Below are positions 50,785-58,700 of a DNA stretch of 64,000 nucleotides, in pieces; the first letter of the stretch is position 1; the number at the start of each line of letters is the position of its first letter. The notes beneath the pieces are model-generated. The model saw only the letters and a list, made by a program, of their open reading frames with translations, made no database searches and was not told where the DNA came from. The position numbers and the translations under genes are program-made. Location: the NCBI RefSeq assembly GCF_014649875.1, contig NZ_BMTW01000003.1, forward strand, positions 62,001 to 126,000. The letters run 5' to 3'. The DNA is from Streptomyces rubiginosohelvolus (GTDB lineage Bacteria > Actinomycetota > Actinomycetes > Streptomycetales > Streptomycetaceae).

Positions 50785-51534
50785 ATGCGTATCGGAGAGA
50801 TCGCCGCGCTCGTGGGAGTCACCTCCCGGGCCGTCCGGCACTACCACCACATCGGCCTGCTGCCCGAGCCCGCCCGGCAGGCCAACGGCTATCGGGCGTA
50901 CACCGTCCGCGACGCCGTACTGCTGGCCAGGATCCGGCGGCTGACGGAGATCGGGCTCTCGCTGGACGAGGTCCGGGACGTGCTCGCCGATGACGCGGGG
51001 CGGGAGCTGGGCGAGGTGCTCACGGAGCTGGACGCCGATCTGGCGCGGCAGGAGCGGGAGATCCAGGAGCGGCGGCAGGTGCTGGCCGTGCTGCTGGAGG
51101 CGCCGCTCACGTCGGACGGGCCGCTCTCGCCCGCTCTGGCCGCGCTGCTGGAGCATGCGCCCGCCACCACCTCCCCGGCCGCCGCGAAGGACCGGGAGCA
51201 TCTGGCGCTGCTGGACGCGGCGGGCGACGAGGCCGGGGTCGCGGTGTTCGCGGCGCTGCGGCCGCTGGCCGAGGACCCGGGGGTGCTCGCGCTGTACGAG
51301 CGGCTCGACGAGCTGGAGGAGGCCGGGGTCGACGATCCGCGGATCGCGCCGCTGGCGGCCGAGCTGGCCGCCGCCGTACCGGACGAGGTCCTGGCGGTCA
51401 TCCCCGAGGGGGAGCCGTCGGCGACGGGGTTCGGGCGGGTGCTGCTCGACGACTATCCGCCCGCGCAGCGTGCGGTGGTGCGCCGGGTGATGGAGGAGCT
51501 GGCCGAGCGGGTGCGGAGGAGGGGGACGTCATGA
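50785..51534 (+). CDS. MerR-family transcriptional regulator
   Basis: A 249-residue regulator. The winged HTH (RIGEIAALVGVTSRAVRHYHHIGLLPEPARQANGYRAYTVRDAVLLARIRRLTEIGLSLDEV) is followed by the coiled dimerisation helix (LTELDADLARQEREIQERRQVLAVLL) and a roughly 130-residue C-terminal domain. That domain lacks metal-binding cysteines, so it senses an organic ligand or a protein signal rather than a metal. Its stop overlaps the start of the next gene by ATGA. The promoter has the MerR 19-bp-spacer layout. Confidence 0.92.
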   Translation: MRIGEIAALVGVTSRAVRHYHHIGLLPEPARQANGYRAYTVRDAVLLARIRRLTEIGLSLDEVRDVLADDAGRELGEVLTELDADLARQEREIQERRQVLAVLLEAPLTSDGPLSPALAALLEHAPATTSPAAAKDREHLALLDAAGDEAGVAVFAALRPLAEDPGVLALYERLDELEEAGVDDPRIAPLAAELAAAVPDEVLAVIPEGEPSATGFGRVLLDDYPPAQRAVVRRVMEELAERVRRRGTS

Positions 51535-52457
51535 GGGCACGGGTGGCGAGAGGCCTGCGGGTCGCGATGTGGGCGGTGCTGCCCGGGGAGCTGGCGCTGG
51601 TGGTCTGTCTGGTGGCCGGGGTGCGGATACCCGGTGCCGTTCTGCTGGCGGCCGAGGCGCTGGTGGTGGGGATGCTCGCGCTGGAGGCGTACGTGATGTG
51701 GCCCCTGTACGCGGCCCGGCGGCGGGCGGGCGACACCCGGCGGGAGGCCGGGCTCGCCGTGGTGCGTGCGGCGGTGCCGGTCGCCCTGCGGCGGCTGATC
51801 GTCCATGAGTTCCGGGCGCTGCACAGTCTCGGGCTGTGGACCGTACGGCGCCGCCACCGGATTCCGGAGGGGGCCAGGCCGTTCTCGTACACCGAACCGC
51901 AGACCGGGATCATGTGGGCGTTCCTCTTCGTCTCCGTCGTCGAGACCGTGGTGCTGGCCCTGGTGATCCCCTGGCCGCTGGTCCACGCGATCGTGCTCGT
52001 GGTGGACGTGTACGGGATCGTCATCATCCTCGCCCTGCACGCCGCCGCGGTGACCCGGCCGCATCTCGTGGGGGCCGACGGTTCGCTGCGGCTGCGGTAC
52101 GGGGCGTTGTTCGACCTCCGGGTGCCCGCCGCCGCCATCGCCTCCGCCCGGGTCGAGCGGCGCTTCCCGGACGGAGGTCTGGTCGGGGTCGACGAGGACG
52201 GGACGCTGGATCTGGCGGTGGGGAGCCAGACGACGGTGACCGTGGAGCTGACGGGGCCGGTGGAGTTCGTGCGGCCGCTCGGGCGGCACGGGAGTGCGCG
52301 GACGCTCCGGTTCCACGCGGACGATCCACGGGCGGTCGTCGCCGCGCTCACCGTTCCCGGGCGGGCCGCACCGTCTGCGCTGCCGACGGAGGACGCCGTG
52401 CCGCCCCGGGCCTCGCTCACGCCGGAGCAGGCCGCCCAGCCCCGACCTCGCCTCTGA
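51531..52457 (+). CDS. Integral membrane protein, unknown function, coupled to MerR
   Basis: A 308-residue protein with two N-terminal helices (MWAVLPGELALVVCLVAGV and VLLAAEALVVGMLALEAYVMWPLY) and a conserved-looking cytoplasmic stretch with RRLIVHEFRALHSLGLW. Two more helices (GIMWAFLFVSVVETVVLALV and IVLVVDVYGIVIILAL) precede a C-terminal soluble beta domain (LRYGALFDLRVPAAAIASARVERR, then LDLAVGSQTTVTVEL), which looks like a bacterial PH-type fold. I do not recognise the family. The start overlaps the merR stop, so it is probably the target and effector partner of that regulator. The C-terminal codons lie in a 28-bp repeat. Confidence 0.8.
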   Translation: MRARVARGLRVAMWAVLPGELALVVCLVAGVRIPGAVLLAAEALVVGMLALEAYVMWPLYAARRRAGDTRREAGLAVVRAAVPVALRRLIVHEFRALHSLGLWTVRRRHRIPEGARPFSYTEPQTGIMWAFLFVSVVETVVLALVIPWPLVHAIVLVVDVYGIVIILALHAAAVTRPHLVGADGSLRLRYGALFDLRVPAAAIASARVERRFPDGGLVGVDEDGTLDLAVGSQTTVTVELTGPVEFVRPLGRHGSARTLRFHADDPRAVVAALTVPGRAAPSALPTEDAVPPRASLTPEQAAQPRPRL

Positions 52458-52487
52458 CTCCGCCCCGGGCCTCGCTCACGCCGGAGC
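52401..52487. repeat. 28-bp direct repeat across a convergent junction
   Basis: An identical 28-bp sequence (beginning CCGCCCCGGGCCTCGC, ending GCCGGAGC) occurs at 52401-52428 and 52460-52487. The first copy lies in the 3' coding end of the membrane-protein gene; the second contains the stop codon of the convergent RNB gene. Confidence 0.9.
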
Positions 52488-53924
52488 GAACAGCACCGTC
52501 CCCGCCGCCGGCCCCGCCCGCGTGAGCCGGACCCGCAGCCGCTCCCCCAGCGGCAGCGGGGCCGTGCCGCCCTCGATCCGGCCGACGATCGCCGGGTCCC
52601 GGAGGTGCACCGTGCCGATGGCCGGGTCCCGGTCCTGGACGTCGACGACGTACGCGTCGAAGAGTTCGCCCTCGCGCCCCTCCAGCAGCGCCGCCTCGAC
52701 CAGATCGACGCAGGCCCGCTCCACGGTGCCCGCGCGGCGCGTCCCCTCGGCCATCTCCTTCGGGAGGGCGGGGAGGGCCTCCCGTACCCACTCCGGGGGC
52801 GCCTTCCCGGCTGTCGCGGCGAGGCTGAGTTCGGAGGCGTACCGGTCGACCAGGCGCCGCAGCGGTGCGGTGCAGTGCGTGTAGAGGTCGGCGACGGCGG
52901 CGTGCACGGCGGGGTCGGGGAGGTCGCCGCCCTCGAAGACGGTGTAGCCCGCGCCGCGCAGCAGGGTGGTGCACTCCTGGAGGAACGCCGCGTGGTTGCT
53001 CTTCCCCGGGTCGAGGGAGCGGACGACCTCGGCGTACGGGACATGGTGTGGCCAGTCGATGCGCAGGGCGTGGGCGGAGCGCCGCAGCCGGGCGACGGCC
53101 CCGTCGGGCGCGAGCGGCAGGGTGCGCAGGATGCCGGTGCCCGTGTCGGCCATGAGCCGGGCGGCGGCCATTCCGGTGAGGAGCGAGATCTGCGCGTTCC
53201 AGGCCTCGGCGGGGAGCGTGGCGCGGTAGGCGAGGCCGTACGAGCCGTCGTGCTCGGTGATCTCCTGCTCGGGGACGTCGAGCGAGATGCCGCCCCGGGC
53301 CACTTCCTGCTCGGCGCGCAGCCGCCCGATGTCCCGGAGCAGGGCGAGGGGTTCCTCCGCGGTGCCCGCGTCGATCTGCCGCTGGACGCCCGCGTAGTCG
53401 AGCTTCGCGCGGCTGCGGATCAGGGCCCTGCGTACGTCCGTGGCGACGGCCACCCCGTCGCCGTCCAGGTCGATCCGCCACAGCGCGGCCGGGCGCGTCT
53501 CGCCGGGGAGGAGGCTGGCGGCGCCCTCGGAGAGGACGGTGGGGTGGAGGGGGATCCGGTCGTCGGGGAAGTAGAGGGTGGTGACCCGGCGGTGGGCCTC
53601 GGCGTCGAGCGCGCCGCCCGGGCGGACGAAGGCGGCGACGTCCGCGATGGCGTAGTGCACCCGGTAGCCGCGCCCGTCCCGGCGGCGCTCCAGGTGCATC
53701 GCCTGGTCGAGGTCGGTGGAGGCGGGCGGGTCGATGGTGAGGAAGGGGAGGTCGGTGGCGTCCTCGTGGGCCGACAGGTCCGGGGCCCGGGCGGCTTCCG
53801 TCGCCTCCGCGAGTACGTCGGGCGGGAAGGCGCCGGGCAGGTCGAGTTCGGTGCGCAGCGCCCGCAGGGCGGCCCCGAGCGAGCAGTCGGCTGCGCCGGT
53901 CATACGCAGGTGGCGGCGGGGCAT
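52476..53924 (-). CDS. RNB-domain exoribonuclease (RNase II/R family), short form
   Basis: A 482-residue 3'-5' exoribonuclease-like protein consisting almost only of the RNB catalytic domain: FLTIDPPASTDLDQAMHLERR (the catalytic aspartates), VHYAIADVAAFV, LYFPDDRIPLHPTVLSEGAASLLPG and HCTAPLRRLVDRYA. It lacks the N-terminal cold-shock and C-terminal S1 domains of RNase R, as in the actinobacterial short form. ATG 53924 has TACGCT 6 bp upstream and no Shine-Dalgarno, so the message is probably leaderless. The stop is within the second copy of a 28-bp repeat. Confidence 0.88.
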   Translation of the reverse strand: MPRRHLRMTGAADCSLGAALRALRTELDLPGAFPPDVLAEATEAARAPDLSAHEDATDLPFLTIDPPASTDLDQAMHLERRRDGRGYRVHYAIADVAAFVRPGGALDAEAHRRVTTLYFPDDRIPLHPTVLSEGAASLLPGETRPAALWRIDLDGDGVAVATDVRRALIRSRAKLDYAGVQRQIDAGTAEEPLALLRDIGRLRAEQEVARGGISLDVPEQEITEHDGSYGLAYRATLPAEAWNAQISLLTGMAAARLMADTGTGILRTLPLAPDGAVARLRRSAHALRIDWPHHVPYAEVVRSLDPGKSNHAAFLQECTTLLRGAGYTVFEGGDLPDPAVHAAVADLYTHCTAPLRRLVDRYASELSLAATAGKAPPEWVREALPALPKEMAEGTRRAGTVERACVDLVEAALLEGREGELFDAYVVDVQDRDPAIGTVHLRDPAIVGRIEGGTAPLPLGERLRVRLTRAGPAAGTVLFAPA

Positions 53925-54002
53925 GGCCCGAGCGTAGGCCGGGAGGGGGCGGGCGGCATCCGGGGCGGTTCCGGGGCCCGGACGGTAGGTCCCGTCCGAG
54001 GG

Positions 54003-54094
54003 GACGAGGGCGCGCGGGAAGCCGCATCCGGAGGCAGCAGCTCCCGGGCCGCCGTTCGGGGGCGGTGGACGAGGGCCCGCGCGGGGAAGCCGCA
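54003..54094. repeat. Imperfect direct repeat upstream of yaaA
   Basis: Two copies of GACGAGGGCGCGCGGGAAGC-like sequence (54003-54026 and 54068-54094, the second with three extra bases) lie in the 293-bp gap between the RNB and yaaA starts. The rest of the gap holds a TACCCT -10-like element near 54145 but no gene that I can support. Confidence 0.55.
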
Positions 54095-54217
54095 GAAGGA
54101 TCCCCGGACCCGCCGCCGTACGGGAACCCCCGCCCCGCCCCCGTACCCTTGCCGAGGACCCGGCGAGCCCGCACGCCCCCGGATCCGCGCTCGCCGTACG
54201 TACGAAGGAGAACCGCC

Positions 54218-55018
54218 GTGCTCGTGCTGTTGCCGCCCTCCGAAGGAAAGGCCGCCTCGGGGCGCGGGGCCTCGCTGAAGCCGGAGTCGCTGTCGCTGCC
54301 TGGGCTCGCCCCGGCCCGTGCGGCGGTGCTGGACGAGCTGGTCGAGCTGTGCCAGGCGGACGAGGAGAAGGCCCGGGAGGTGCTCGGGCTGAGCGTGGGC
54401 CTTTCGGGCGAGGTCGGCAAGAACGCCGAGCTGCGCACCGCGGGGACCCGCCCGGCCGGGGAGCTGTACACCGGCGTGCTGTACGACGCCCTCGACCTGG
54501 CCACGCTGGAGACGGCCGCGCGACGCCGGGCGGCCGCCTCGCTGCTGGTCTTCTCGGGGCTGTGGGGCGCGGTCCGGATCGGTGACCGGATTCCGCCGTA
54601 CCGCTGCTCGATGGGGGTGAAGCTGCCCGGTCTCGGCGCCCTCGGCGCGTACTGGCGCACCCCCATGGAGACCGTGCTGCCCGAGGCCGCGGGCGACGGG
54701 CTCGTCCTGGACCTGCGGTCCTCCGCGTACACGGCGGCGTGGAAGCCGAAGGGCGAGGTGGCTTCCCGGACGGCGAGCGTGCGGGTGCTCCACTCGCAGA
54801 TCGTGGACGGCGTGGAGAAGCGGTCCGTGGTGAGCCACTTCAACAAGGCGACCAAGGGCCGGCTGGTCCGCGACCTGCTGGTGGCCGGTGCGCGGCCCAA
54901 GGACCCGGCGCGGCTGGTGGAGGTGTTGCGGGACCTCGGTTACGTGGTGGAGGCCGAGGCGCCCGCGCGGGCCGGGCGGCCGTGGTCGCTGGACGTGGTG
55001 GTGACGGAGATCCACTGA
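54218..55018 (+). CDS. yaaA: YaaA family peroxide-stress protein
   Basis: A 266-residue UPF0246/YaaA protein: VLLPPSEGKAA at the N-terminus, the helical substrate region, LYTGVLYDALDL, LLVFSGLWGAVRIGDRIPPYRCSMGVKLP and VSHFNKATKGRLVRDL. In E. coli YaaA limits intracellular free iron and protects DNA during peroxide stress; the fold is DNA-binding (helix-hairpin-helix). GTG 54218 with GAAGGAG 7 bp upstream is the start. It is followed 79 bp later by eda. Confidence 0.9.
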   Translation: MLVLLPPSEGKAASGRGASLKPESLSLPGLAPARAAVLDELVELCQADEEKAREVLGLSVGLSGEVGKNAELRTAGTRPAGELYTGVLYDALDLATLETAARRRAAASLLVFSGLWGAVRIGDRIPPYRCSMGVKLPGLGALGAYWRTPMETVLPEAAGDGLVLDLRSSAYTAAWKPKGEVASRTASVRVLHSQIVDGVEKRSVVSHFNKATKGRLVRDLLVAGARPKDPARLVEVLRDLGYVVEAEAPARAGRPWSLDVVVTEIH

Positions 55019-55037
55019 GCCGACCGCACGGGTAGGC

Positions 55038-55065
55038 GCGTTGCGCAGGACGCAACGCTCGTTGC
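55038..55065. promoter_or_regulatory. Overlapping palindromes in the eda promoter region
   Basis: GCGTTGCG-CAGGA-CGCAACGC (55038-55058) is a perfect 8+5+8 dyad. Its right half doubles as the left half of GCAACG-CT-CGTTGC (55052-55065). Three alternating CGTTGC half-sites in 28 bp, about 35 bp before eda, look like a cooperative operator. Confidence 0.6.
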
Positions 55066-55097
55066 AGATATTGGCGGCTGCGCGGCAGGATGACCCC

Positions 55098-55763
55098 ATG
55101 ACCTCCTCCGTGCCGCCCGCCGCGCCCTCCGCCGCACCCACCCCCGACGCCTCCGTGCTCGATCTCGCGCCCGTCGTCCCCGTCGTCGTCCTGCACGACG
55201 CCGCCGACGCGGTGCCGCTGGCTCGGGCGCTGGTGGCGGGCGGGCTCCCGGCGATCGAGGTGACGCTGCGGACGCCCGCCGCGCTGGAGTCGATCCGGGC
55301 CATGGCCGCCGAGGTGCCGGGCGCGGTGGTCGGCGCGGGCACGGTGATCTCGCCGGAGCACGTCCGGGAGACGGTGGCCGCCGGGGCCCGGTTCCTGGTC
55401 AGCCCGGGGTGGACGGACGCGCTGCTGGAGGCGATGAAGGCGTCCGGGCTGCCGTTCCTCCCGGGGGTCTCGACCACCTCCGAGGTGGTGGCCCTGCTGG
55501 AGCGCGGGGTGAGCGAGATGAAGTTCTTCCCGGCCGAGGCGGCGGGCGGCACGGCCTATCTCAAGGCCCTGTCGGCGCCTCTCCCTCAGGCCCGCTTCTG
55601 CCCCACCGGCGGCATCTCGCTCGCCTCCGCGCCCTCCTATCTCGCGCTGCCCAACGTCGGCTGTGTGGGCGGCAGTTGGATGGTCCCGGGCGATGCGGTG
55701 GCGGCGAAGGACTGGGACCGGGTGGCCCGTCTGGCGGCCGAGGCCGCGGCGCTCGCGCCGTAG
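55098..55763 (+). CDS. eda: 2-keto-3-deoxy-6-phosphogluconate aldolase
   Basis: Cleaves KDPG (or related 2-keto-4-hydroxyglutarate) to pyruvate and glyceraldehyde 3-phosphate. The 221-residue class I aldolase has PVVVLHDAADAVPLARALVAGGLPAIEVTLRTPAAL, the GAGTV loop, FLVSPGWT, and the Schiff-base lysine in EMKFFPAEAAGG. The C-terminal phosphate loop is FCPTGGIS. CAGGAT lies 6 bp before ATG 55098, so the mRNA may be leaderless. No KDPG dehydratase (edd) or KDG kinase is adjacent, so its pathway (Entner-Doudoroff, hexuronate or glyoxylate recycling) is open. Confidence 0.92.
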   Translation: MTSSVPPAAPSAAPTPDASVLDLAPVVPVVVLHDAADAVPLARALVAGGLPAIEVTLRTPAALESIRAMAAEVPGAVVGAGTVISPEHVRETVAAGARFLVSPGWTDALLEAMKASGLPFLPGVSTTSEVVALLERGVSEMKFFPAEAAGGTAYLKALSAPLPQARFCPTGGISLASAPSYLALPNVGCVGGSWMVPGDAVAAKDWDRVARLAAEAAALAP

Positions 55764-55765
55764 GC

Positions 55766-55813
55766 ATCCCGCCCGTCGGCGTCCGGCCCCGGGCGCACCC
55801 GACAGCGCGGGAT
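55766..55813. terminator. Nested inverted repeat between eda and the TauE gene
   Basis: ATCCCGC (55766-55772) pairs with GCGGGAT (55807-55813), and inside it GTCGG pairs with CCGAC. It lies between convergent stops and overlaps the TauE stop codon. Its loop is large. Confidence 0.4.
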
Positions 55814-56598
55814 CAGCGCAGGAGTTGCACCGCGTACAGCCCTCCGACGCCCAGGGCCAGCACCCCCAGCAGCAGCCGCAGCGCCGTTTCCGGCAGGCGC
55901 GGCTGGAGGCGGGCGCCCAGGTAGCCGCCGCAGAGTCCGCCGAGTCCGCAGGCCAGGCCGAGGGACCAGTACGGCGCGATGTCGCCCGTGGTGGTCAGGG
56001 ACAGCAGTGCGTACGTCCCCGCGCCCACCACCGAGGTCACGAAGGTGGCGGCGAGCGCGGCCGGGGCGACCTTCGCCACCGGCATGCCGCGTCCGACCAG
56101 GATCGGGCCGAGGAGTGAGCCGCCGCCGATCCCGTAGATCCCTCCGGCGACGCCGACCGCCATGGCCAGCCGGGTCACGGCGCGGGACGAGGGCTCCCGT
56201 GCGGGGGCCGGGCGGGAGGCGCGGCGCAGGGTGCGCAGGCAGAGCCAGCCGCCCAACGGCAGGAGCAGGACGGCGATGAGCAGCCGGAACACCGACGGGC
56301 CCGGCACCGCGAACACCCGGATCACCGCCCCGACGACGACCCCGGGCACGGTGCCCAGGACGAGCAGCCGGGTCAGCGGCCCCCGCAGGGTCCCGGCCCT
56401 GTGGTGCCGCAGCAGGGCCCCGGGGCCCGCCACCACGTTGTAGAGCAGGTTGGTCGGGGTGACCGCCGGGCTGGGCACCCCGAGCACGCTGACCTGGACC
56501 GGCAGCAGGAACACCGCGCCCGAGACGCCCACCGGCGCGGTGGCCACGGAGATCAGCAGCCCGGCGGCGAACCCGAGCAGCCCCGTCGGCCAGTCCAT
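55813..56598 (-). CDS. TauE/SafE-family membrane transporter
   Basis: A 261-residue protein with about eight hydrophobic helices in two repeats: LLGFAAGLLISVATAPVGVSGAVFLLPVQ in the first half and MAVGVAGGIYGIGGGSLLGPILV in the second, the signature of the sulfite/sulfonate exporter family. The gene starts 15 bp after the stop of the RNase H-phosphatase gene and probably ends that operon. The substrate (sulfite, sulfonate or another anion) is not predictable. Confidence 0.88.
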   Translation of the reverse strand: MDWPTGLLGFAAGLLISVATAPVGVSGAVFLLPVQVSVLGVPSPAVTPTNLLYNVVAGPGALLRHHRAGTLRGPLTRLLVLGTVPGVVVGAVIRVFAVPGPSVFRLLIAVLLLPLGGWLCLRTLRRASRPAPAREPSSRAVTRLAMAVGVAGGIYGIGGGSLLGPILVGRGMPVAKVAPAALAATFVTSVVGAGTYALLSLTTTGDIAPYWSLGLACGLGGLCGGYLGARLQPRLPETALRLLLGVLALGVGGLYAVQLLR

Positions 56599-56613
56599 GT
56601 GCGCCCGGCCCCG

Positions 56614-57957
56614 CTAGCGCAGGTGCGAGGTGTCGTTGAGCAGGCGTACGGAGGCGTTGCCGTCCGCGTAGTACGCGACGGTGGAGATCGAGGCCGCCGA
56701 CAGCTCCATCCGGAACAGTGCCTCGGGCGGGGCTCCAAGGGCGAGCCGGACGAACGTCTTGATCGGCGTCACATGCGTGACCAGCAGGACCGTGCGGCCC
56801 GCGTACCGGGCGACGAGCCGGTCCCGGGCGGCGGCGACCCGCTCGGCGACCTCGGCGAAGCTCTCGCCGCCGCCGGTCGGGGCGGTGTCCGGGGAGGCCA
56901 GCCAGGCGGTGAGGTCGTCGCCGTACCGCTCGCGTACCTCGCCGAAGGTCAGACCCTCCCACGCGCCGAAGTCCGTCTCGCGCAGGCTCTCGTCGATCCG
57001 GACGTCCAGGCCGAGGCGGGCGGCGACGGCGGCGGCGGTCTCGCGGCAGCGGCGCAGCGGGGAGCTGACGATCTCCTGGACGGTGCCGAGGGCGGCGAAG
57101 TGCCCGGCGGCCCGTTCGGCCTGGCCGCGGCCGACGGCGGAGAGTTCGGGGTCGGTGCCGCCGCTGCCGGAGAACCGCTTCTCGGGCGTGAGGGCGGTCT
57201 CGCCGTGCCGGAGCAGGACGAGGGTGGCGGGCGCGCCCAGATCGGGGGCCGCACCCCAGCCGGCCTGCGGGGTCCCGGCGGACTGCTGCGGGGCGGGGTG
57301 GGCGTCCGTCGGCTCGCCGCCCGATTCCGCCGTCTCCTCGGCCAGGGAGAAGAGCGCGTCGGCGGCCGGGGCGGCCGCACCACGGGCCGCCGCCAGCGCC
57401 GCGCGGGCCCTGGCGGCGCCCGCGGCCTGGTCGCCGACCGGGCCCTGCACCGGCGACGGGGTGCCCGGGGTGCGGGCGGACGGGGCGTCCAGGGCGGCCG
57501 TCGAGGCGGATGCCTCCCACTGCCGGCCGTCGCGCCCCGCGTCCATCGCCTCGTTGGCGAGCCGGTCCGCGTGCTTGTTCTGCGCGCGCGGGATCCATTC
57601 GTACGTCACCGAGGACGGCGGCAGGATCGCGGCGGCCCGGGCCGCCAGCGGCTTCATGTCGGGGTGCTTGATCTTCCAGCGCCCCGACATCTGCTCGACC
57701 ACGAGCTTGGAGTCCATCCGGACGTGGACCCGCAGCGCCTCCCCCGCATCCGGGAACAGCGCCTTCGCGGCCGTCAGTCCGGCGATCAGGCCCCGGTACT
57801 CGGCGACGTTGTTCGTCGCGACGCCGATGTACTCGGCGGCCTCGGCGAGGGGCTCCCCGGTGGCGGGGTCGATGACGACCGCGCCGTAACCGGCGGGTCC
57901 CGGGTTGCCCCGGGAGCCGCCGTCGGCCTCGACCACCACCTGGCGGGCGACGCTCAT
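56614..57957 (-). CDS. Bifunctional RNase HI / histidine phosphatase fusion
   Basis: A 447-residue two-domain enzyme. The N-domain (1 to about 140) is RNase HI: VEADGGSRGNPGPAGYGAVVID, AEYRGLIAGL, RMDSKLVVEQMSGRWKIKHPDM and KHADRLANEAMD, giving the D-E-D-D set, for RNA removal from RNA-DNA hybrids. After a Pro/Ala linker comes a CobC-type histidine phosphatase (LVLLRHGETALTPEKRFSG, the RHG active site, and VTHVTPIKTFVRLAL), active in alpha-ribazole-phosphate hydrolysis for B12. The same fusion exists in mycobacteria (Rv2228c). ATG 57957 overlaps the upstream stop as TAATG. Confidence 0.93.
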   Translation of the reverse strand: MSVARQVVVEADGGSRGNPGPAGYGAVVIDPATGEPLAEAAEYIGVATNNVAEYRGLIAGLTAAKALFPDAGEALRVHVRMDSKLVVEQMSGRWKIKHPDMKPLAARAAAILPPSSVTYEWIPRAQNKHADRLANEAMDAGRDGRQWEASASTAALDAPSARTPGTPSPVQGPVGDQAAGAARARAALAAARGAAAPAADALFSLAEETAESGGEPTDAHPAPQQSAGTPQAGWGAAPDLGAPATLVLLRHGETALTPEKRFSGSGGTDPELSAVGRGQAERAAGHFAALGTVQEIVSSPLRRCRETAAAVAARLGLDVRIDESLRETDFGAWEGLTFGEVRERYGDDLTAWLASPDTAPTGGGESFAEVAERVAAARDRLVARYAGRTVLLVTHVTPIKTFVRLALGAPPEALFRMELSAASISTVAYYADGNASVRLLNDTSHLR

Positions 57958-58700
57958 TACAGGCCCGACTCCGAGGTGCGGACCAGGATGCGGTGGCAGT
58001 TCTCGCAGCGCAGGACCGTCTCGGGGGAGGCGGCCTTCACGTCGTTGACCTCGGCCATGTTCAGCTCCAGGCGGCAGCCCTCGCAGCGGCGCTGGTAGAG
58101 CCGGGCGGCGCCGACCCCGCCCTGCTGGACGCGGAGCTTGTCGTACAGCTTCATCAGGTCGGCGGGGACGACCTCGGCGACGACCTGGCGGTCCTTGGTC
58201 ACCGTGGCGGCCTCGGCGTCCAGTTCGGTGGTGGCCGCGTCGCGGCGGGCGGTGGCGTCGTCGACCTTGGCCTGGACGGCGGATACCCGCTCGGTCAGCT
58301 CGGCGACCCGCTCCTGGGCGGCCTCGCGGCGCTCCATGATCTCCAGGACGACGTCCTCCAGGTCGCCCTGGCGCTTGGCGAGCGAGGTGATCTCGCGCTG
58401 GAGGCTCTCCAGGTCCTTGGGCGAGGAGACCGCGCCGGAGTCCAGGCGCTGCTGGTCGCGGACGGCGCGCTGACGCACCTGGTCGACGTCCTGCTCGGCC
58501 TTGGTCTGCTCGCGGGCGGTGTCGCTCTCCTCGGTGGTGGAGGCGACCAACAGGTCACGCAGCTGCGCGAGGTCGCTGCTGAGCTGCTCGATCTCGGCGT
58601 GCTCCGGCAGCGAGGACCGCTTGTGGGAGAGCTGGGCGAGACGGGTGTCGAGGGCCTGGACGTCGAGAAGTCGGATCTGGTCGGCGGGCGCGGCGTTCAG
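57957..58700 (-). CDS. Coiled-coil zinc-ribbon protein with a probable CTG start
   Basis: A 247-residue C4-type zinc-ribbon protein. Residues about 10-180 are a long coiled coil (LDTRLAQLSHKRSSLPEHAEIEQL and onward). The C-terminal ribbon is CEGCRLELN and CENCHRIL. Family members are thought to act in RNA or nucleic-acid handling, and this one lies between Nif3 and RNase H genes. No ATG, GTG or TTG precedes the conserved N-terminus (NAAPADQIRLLDVQALD). The codon at that point is CTG 58700, which overlaps the Nif3 TGA as CTGA and has GGAG 7 bp upstream. A CTG start is therefore proposed. Confidence 0.85.
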   Translation of the reverse strand: MNAAPADQIRLLDVQALDTRLAQLSHKRSSLPEHAEIEQLSSDLAQLRDLLVASTTEESDTAREQTKAEQDVDQVRQRAVRDQQRLDSGAVSSPKDLESLQREITSLAKRQGDLEDVVLEIMERREAAQERVAELTERVSAVQAKVDDATARRDAATTELDAEAATVTKDRQVVAEVVPADLMKLYDKLRVQQGGVGAARLYQRRCEGCRLELNMAEVNDVKAASPETVLRCENCHRILVRTSESGL

